10,979 nt of DNA from Cephalothrix spiralis (taxonomy: Eukaryota; Nemertea; Palaeonemertea; Archinemertea; Cephalotrichidae): positions 1 through 10,979 of the forward strand of contig JAUCNG010385926.1 in NCBI GenBank assembly GCA_032353305.1. The letters are read 5' to 3'. Below, piece by piece: positions 9,542-10,979 of this stretch (position 1 is its first letter; each line of letters begins with the position of its first letter). A program made the translations under genes and the position numbers. The notes under the pieces were generated by a model. That model did no database searches. It had not been told where the DNA came from and saw nothing but the letters and a program-made list of their open reading frames with translations.

Positions 9542-9737
9542 TTTGCACACTTGACGTTTACTGTAAAGGTGTTTGTACGCTTACGGTAAAAGTGTTTGCA
9601 CGCTTCACATAAACAGTAAAAAGCCGTTTGCACGCTTCACATGTACGCTTAATATCGAAACACGAAGCTTGCACGGCTAAGAAAAACGGTGCACGGTAAG
9701 CGATTTTCGGCGTTGCACAATGCACGCTTAACCCATG
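9542..9737. repeat. Degenerate tandem repeat of TTTGCACGCTT
   Basis: The 11-base word TTTGCACGCTT or a one- to two-base variant starts at 9542, 9572, 9595 and 9627, followed in several copies by a TAAACAGTAAAA-like stretch, giving units of about 23-32 bases. Shorter related words (GTACGCTT near 9643, TGCACGCTTA near 9721) carry the pattern on. The short minus-strand open frame here is only a translation of this repeat. It may be a sub-terminal array of a transposon whose ends I could not define. Confidence 0.6.
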
Positions 9738-10080
9738 CAGGAACTTCTAATTAATAAGGATTATTTTAGAAATTTAATTATTATGACCTATTATGAACAA
9801 TAGGCCTTCTGCACACTAGGCGCACATCCAAATTCCAGTGCACACTAGGAATTTTAAAGCGTATGTGCGTACAAATGCACTTAGTGAGTTAGTACATGTA
9901 TGTCACCAAAATCGAACACTGCACAGTGCAATGGGTGCAGTTATTACTGCACTGCGCAAATATTAAATAGACCCAGATTTCACAAATAAAGCTTTGGAGA
10001 CTCTTTAAAGCCTGCTGCACTCTCGGTACATTCACGCACAGACGCATCAATCATTCTTTAACAATTTCTAAACAAATTTC
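9738..10080. other. Intergenic DNA rich in TGCAC/GTGCA words
   Basis: No gene is seen. The word GCACACTAGG occurs at 9811-9820 and 9840-9849, and its inverse CCTAGTGTGC lies inside the MITE at 9104-9113. A short palindrome, CACTGCACAGTGC, lies near 9918. These suggest further decayed repeat material related to the neighbouring elements. Confidence 0.4.
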
Positions 10081-10113
10081 TAATAAAATGATTACCAAAC
10101 GCGCCTATTTGTC

Positions 10114-10252
10114 ACAATATCAGTGTCTGACAATATTTATAGCCATTTAAAAACTCAAAACAGTCATTACACTGTACCATTAACAATATTAATTAAATTT
10201 TCTCTTTATATTGATGATGATCAGTGATTTATGTAGTTAATATTAATCCCTG
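10114..10252 (-). repeat. Interspersed repeat, copy 2 (inverse of 7564-7700)
   Basis: This is the second copy of the repeat, in opposite orientation, about 2.4 kb away. The block TATTTATAGCCATTTAAAAA and the region around ATTGATGATGATCAGTGATT are shared with the first copy when reversed. Around it, words related to GATTACCAAAC (near 10090) and its inverse GTGTTGGTGATA (near 10282) may be degenerate terminal repeats of an element of about 200 bp. The pair could also be the long terminal inverted repeats of one 2.7-kb element. Confidence 0.75.
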
Positions 10253-10408
10253 AACGCGCATGAATCGCACGTAAAAGAAGTGTTGGTGATAAAAATTCAA
10301 CATCTTAAAAGATAGGTCATATCAATATATACTTATGAATTCCATTTTTTCACGCTATGGTTTCACTTAAAATAAATAACGTAACAAAAAATAAAATGTG
10401 ATTTAGAT

Positions 10409-10414
10409 TTTATT
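10409..10414 (-). terminator. Polyadenylation signal (AATAAA) for the cysteine-rich peptide gene
   Basis: A canonical AATAAA on the minus strand lies about nine bases after the TGA stop. That is close but workable, and would give a very short 3' UTR. It supports this exon being the last of a real transcript, though the hexamer is common in AT-rich DNA. Confidence 0.4.
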
Positions 10415-10422
10415 TAATATTT

Positions 10423-10695
10423 TCATTTAGCGCCGCAGAGTCTGTCCTTGCACCACGTGCAGTAAAGTGGCTTATCCATTGATGATCCATTGCAACTCAC
10501 ATTGTTATCCCCTGATCTTTGGCAACATTCAGTGGGAGATCTACAAACAGATCCTTCAGGTGTACAAGCTGAAAGATAATTAAAATAATGAATTTAATTA
10601 TATTTTTACTTTTATTTACAATGTAAAAGAGGAAAATATATACCATTTCCTGATTCAAAGTCTAATATTTTCATTAATATTAAGAGAAGCAACAT
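10423..10695 (-). CDS. Small secreted cysteine-rich peptide, knottin-like spacing; join(10695..10644, 10568..10423)
   Basis: Two short exons join in phase 1 to give an inferred 65-residue precursor. Exon 1 (10695-10644) codes a leader with a strongly hydrophobic run (residues 2-11) and a Phe-Glu-Ser-Gly stretch that could end a signal peptide. The intron (10643-10569) is 75 bp, with GTATAT donor and a clear TTATCTTTCAG acceptor. Exon 2 has eight cysteines (C19, C26, C32, C33, C43, C54, C57, C62; C-x6-C-x5-CC-x9-C-x10-C-x2-C-x4-C) and ends with TGA at 10425-10423. The C-x6-C-x5-CC opening resembles inhibitor-cystine-knot peptides, plus an extra pair; defence peptides, hormones, colipase-fold proteins and venom-type peptides can all look like this, so no function is assigned. 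An in-frame TGA precedes the ATG by eight codons, but an alternative upstream first exon with a longer leader is possible. Confidence 0.7.
10569..10643 (-). other. 75-bp intron of the cysteine-rich peptide gene
   Basis: The minus-strand sequence begins GTATATATTTTCC and ends TTAATTATCTTTCAG. It is very AT-rich, and its removal produces a GCT alanine codon immediately before the first cysteine, the usual phase 1 junction after a signal-peptide exon. Confidence 0.65.
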
Positions 10696-10805
10696 GAAAA
10701 TTATACCAAAATACTTCTCTCAAATTTCGCCTTCACAATCATTAAGTTATTTTTGAAAAAATTCAAAATGTTGACTTAGTAAAATATTTGTATAACTATA
10801 TTCTA

Positions 10806-10977
10806 CACACTGAAAGTATTTGGCTAAAATCAATAGTTTATTTTATTTACTTAAATTTGTTTCTTATTACCTTATTATCATTATTATGTTAGTATTGTTA
10901 CTATTACTTCATGTGTCGTATAAAGAAGAAACTAATGAAGAAACATATTGATTTTAGCCCCAAATACTTTCAGTGTA
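10806..10977. mobile_element. Tc1/mariner-like MITE, 172 bp, at the window edge
   Basis: The left end carries ACACTGAAAGTATTTGGCTA followed by AAATCAAT; the right end is its inverse (10950-10977) with two inserted bases, giving about 28 paired bases. TA lies just outside both ends (10804-10805 and 10978-10979, the last bases of the window). The terminal word is shared with the intronic element at 2924-3279. There is no coding capacity. Confidence 0.7.
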
Positions 10978-10979
10978 TA

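Noticed and set aside
9436-9633. 65-codon minus-strand open frame with regularly spaced Cys and Lys
   Set aside because: The apparent protein repeat is a direct translation of the TTTGCACGCTT DNA repeat.

Overview
The window is AT-rich animal nuclear DNA. It has spliced genes with GT-AG introns, long non-coding stretches, several small inverted-repeat transposons (MITEs), and proteins built from metazoan extracellular domains (DEG/ENaC channel, kringle, SRCR, beta-propeller). No bacterial operon signals are present. An invertebrate, probably marine, is most likely; the sequence alone does not fix the phylum.

Layout. Positions 1-2093 are 3' flank without a supported gene and hold a near-palindromic 171-bp MITE at 1379-1549. 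Positions 2094-7306 (minus strand) hold the main gene: two coding exons (7306-3490 and 2530-2094) around a 959-bp intron, giving an inferred 1417-residue protein. The protein is a DEG/ENaC-type sodium channel subunit with HG gating motif, TM1, cysteine-rich palm/finger, and TM2 with a GAS selectivity filter. Its extracellular loop carries an inserted kringle and an SRCR-like domain. After TM2 there is a third hydrophobic segment and then an NHL-like beta-propeller. The extra segment would put the propeller outside the cell, unlike the cytosolic C-terminus usual in this channel family. The main intron carries a TA-flanked mariner-like MITE.

Positions 7307-10422 form the upstream/intergenic region. 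It holds a possible 5'-UTR intron, two inverted copies of one repeat (7564-7700 and 10114-10252), a 354-bp Harbinger-like MITE (9059-9412) and a block of degenerate TTTGCACGCTT repeats. Positions 10423-10695 (minus strand) hold a second, tiny gene whose exons are too short for routine ORF finding. It has a hydrophobic leader exon, a 75-bp intron and a second exon with eight cysteines in a knottin-like spacing, so it probably encodes a small secreted peptide. A second TA-flanked mariner-like MITE (10806-10977) ends the window.

The two genes lie in the same orientation. Nothing in the sequence shows that they work together; a channel with large extracellular binding domains beside a secreted cysteine-rich peptide gene is only a suggestive arrangement.
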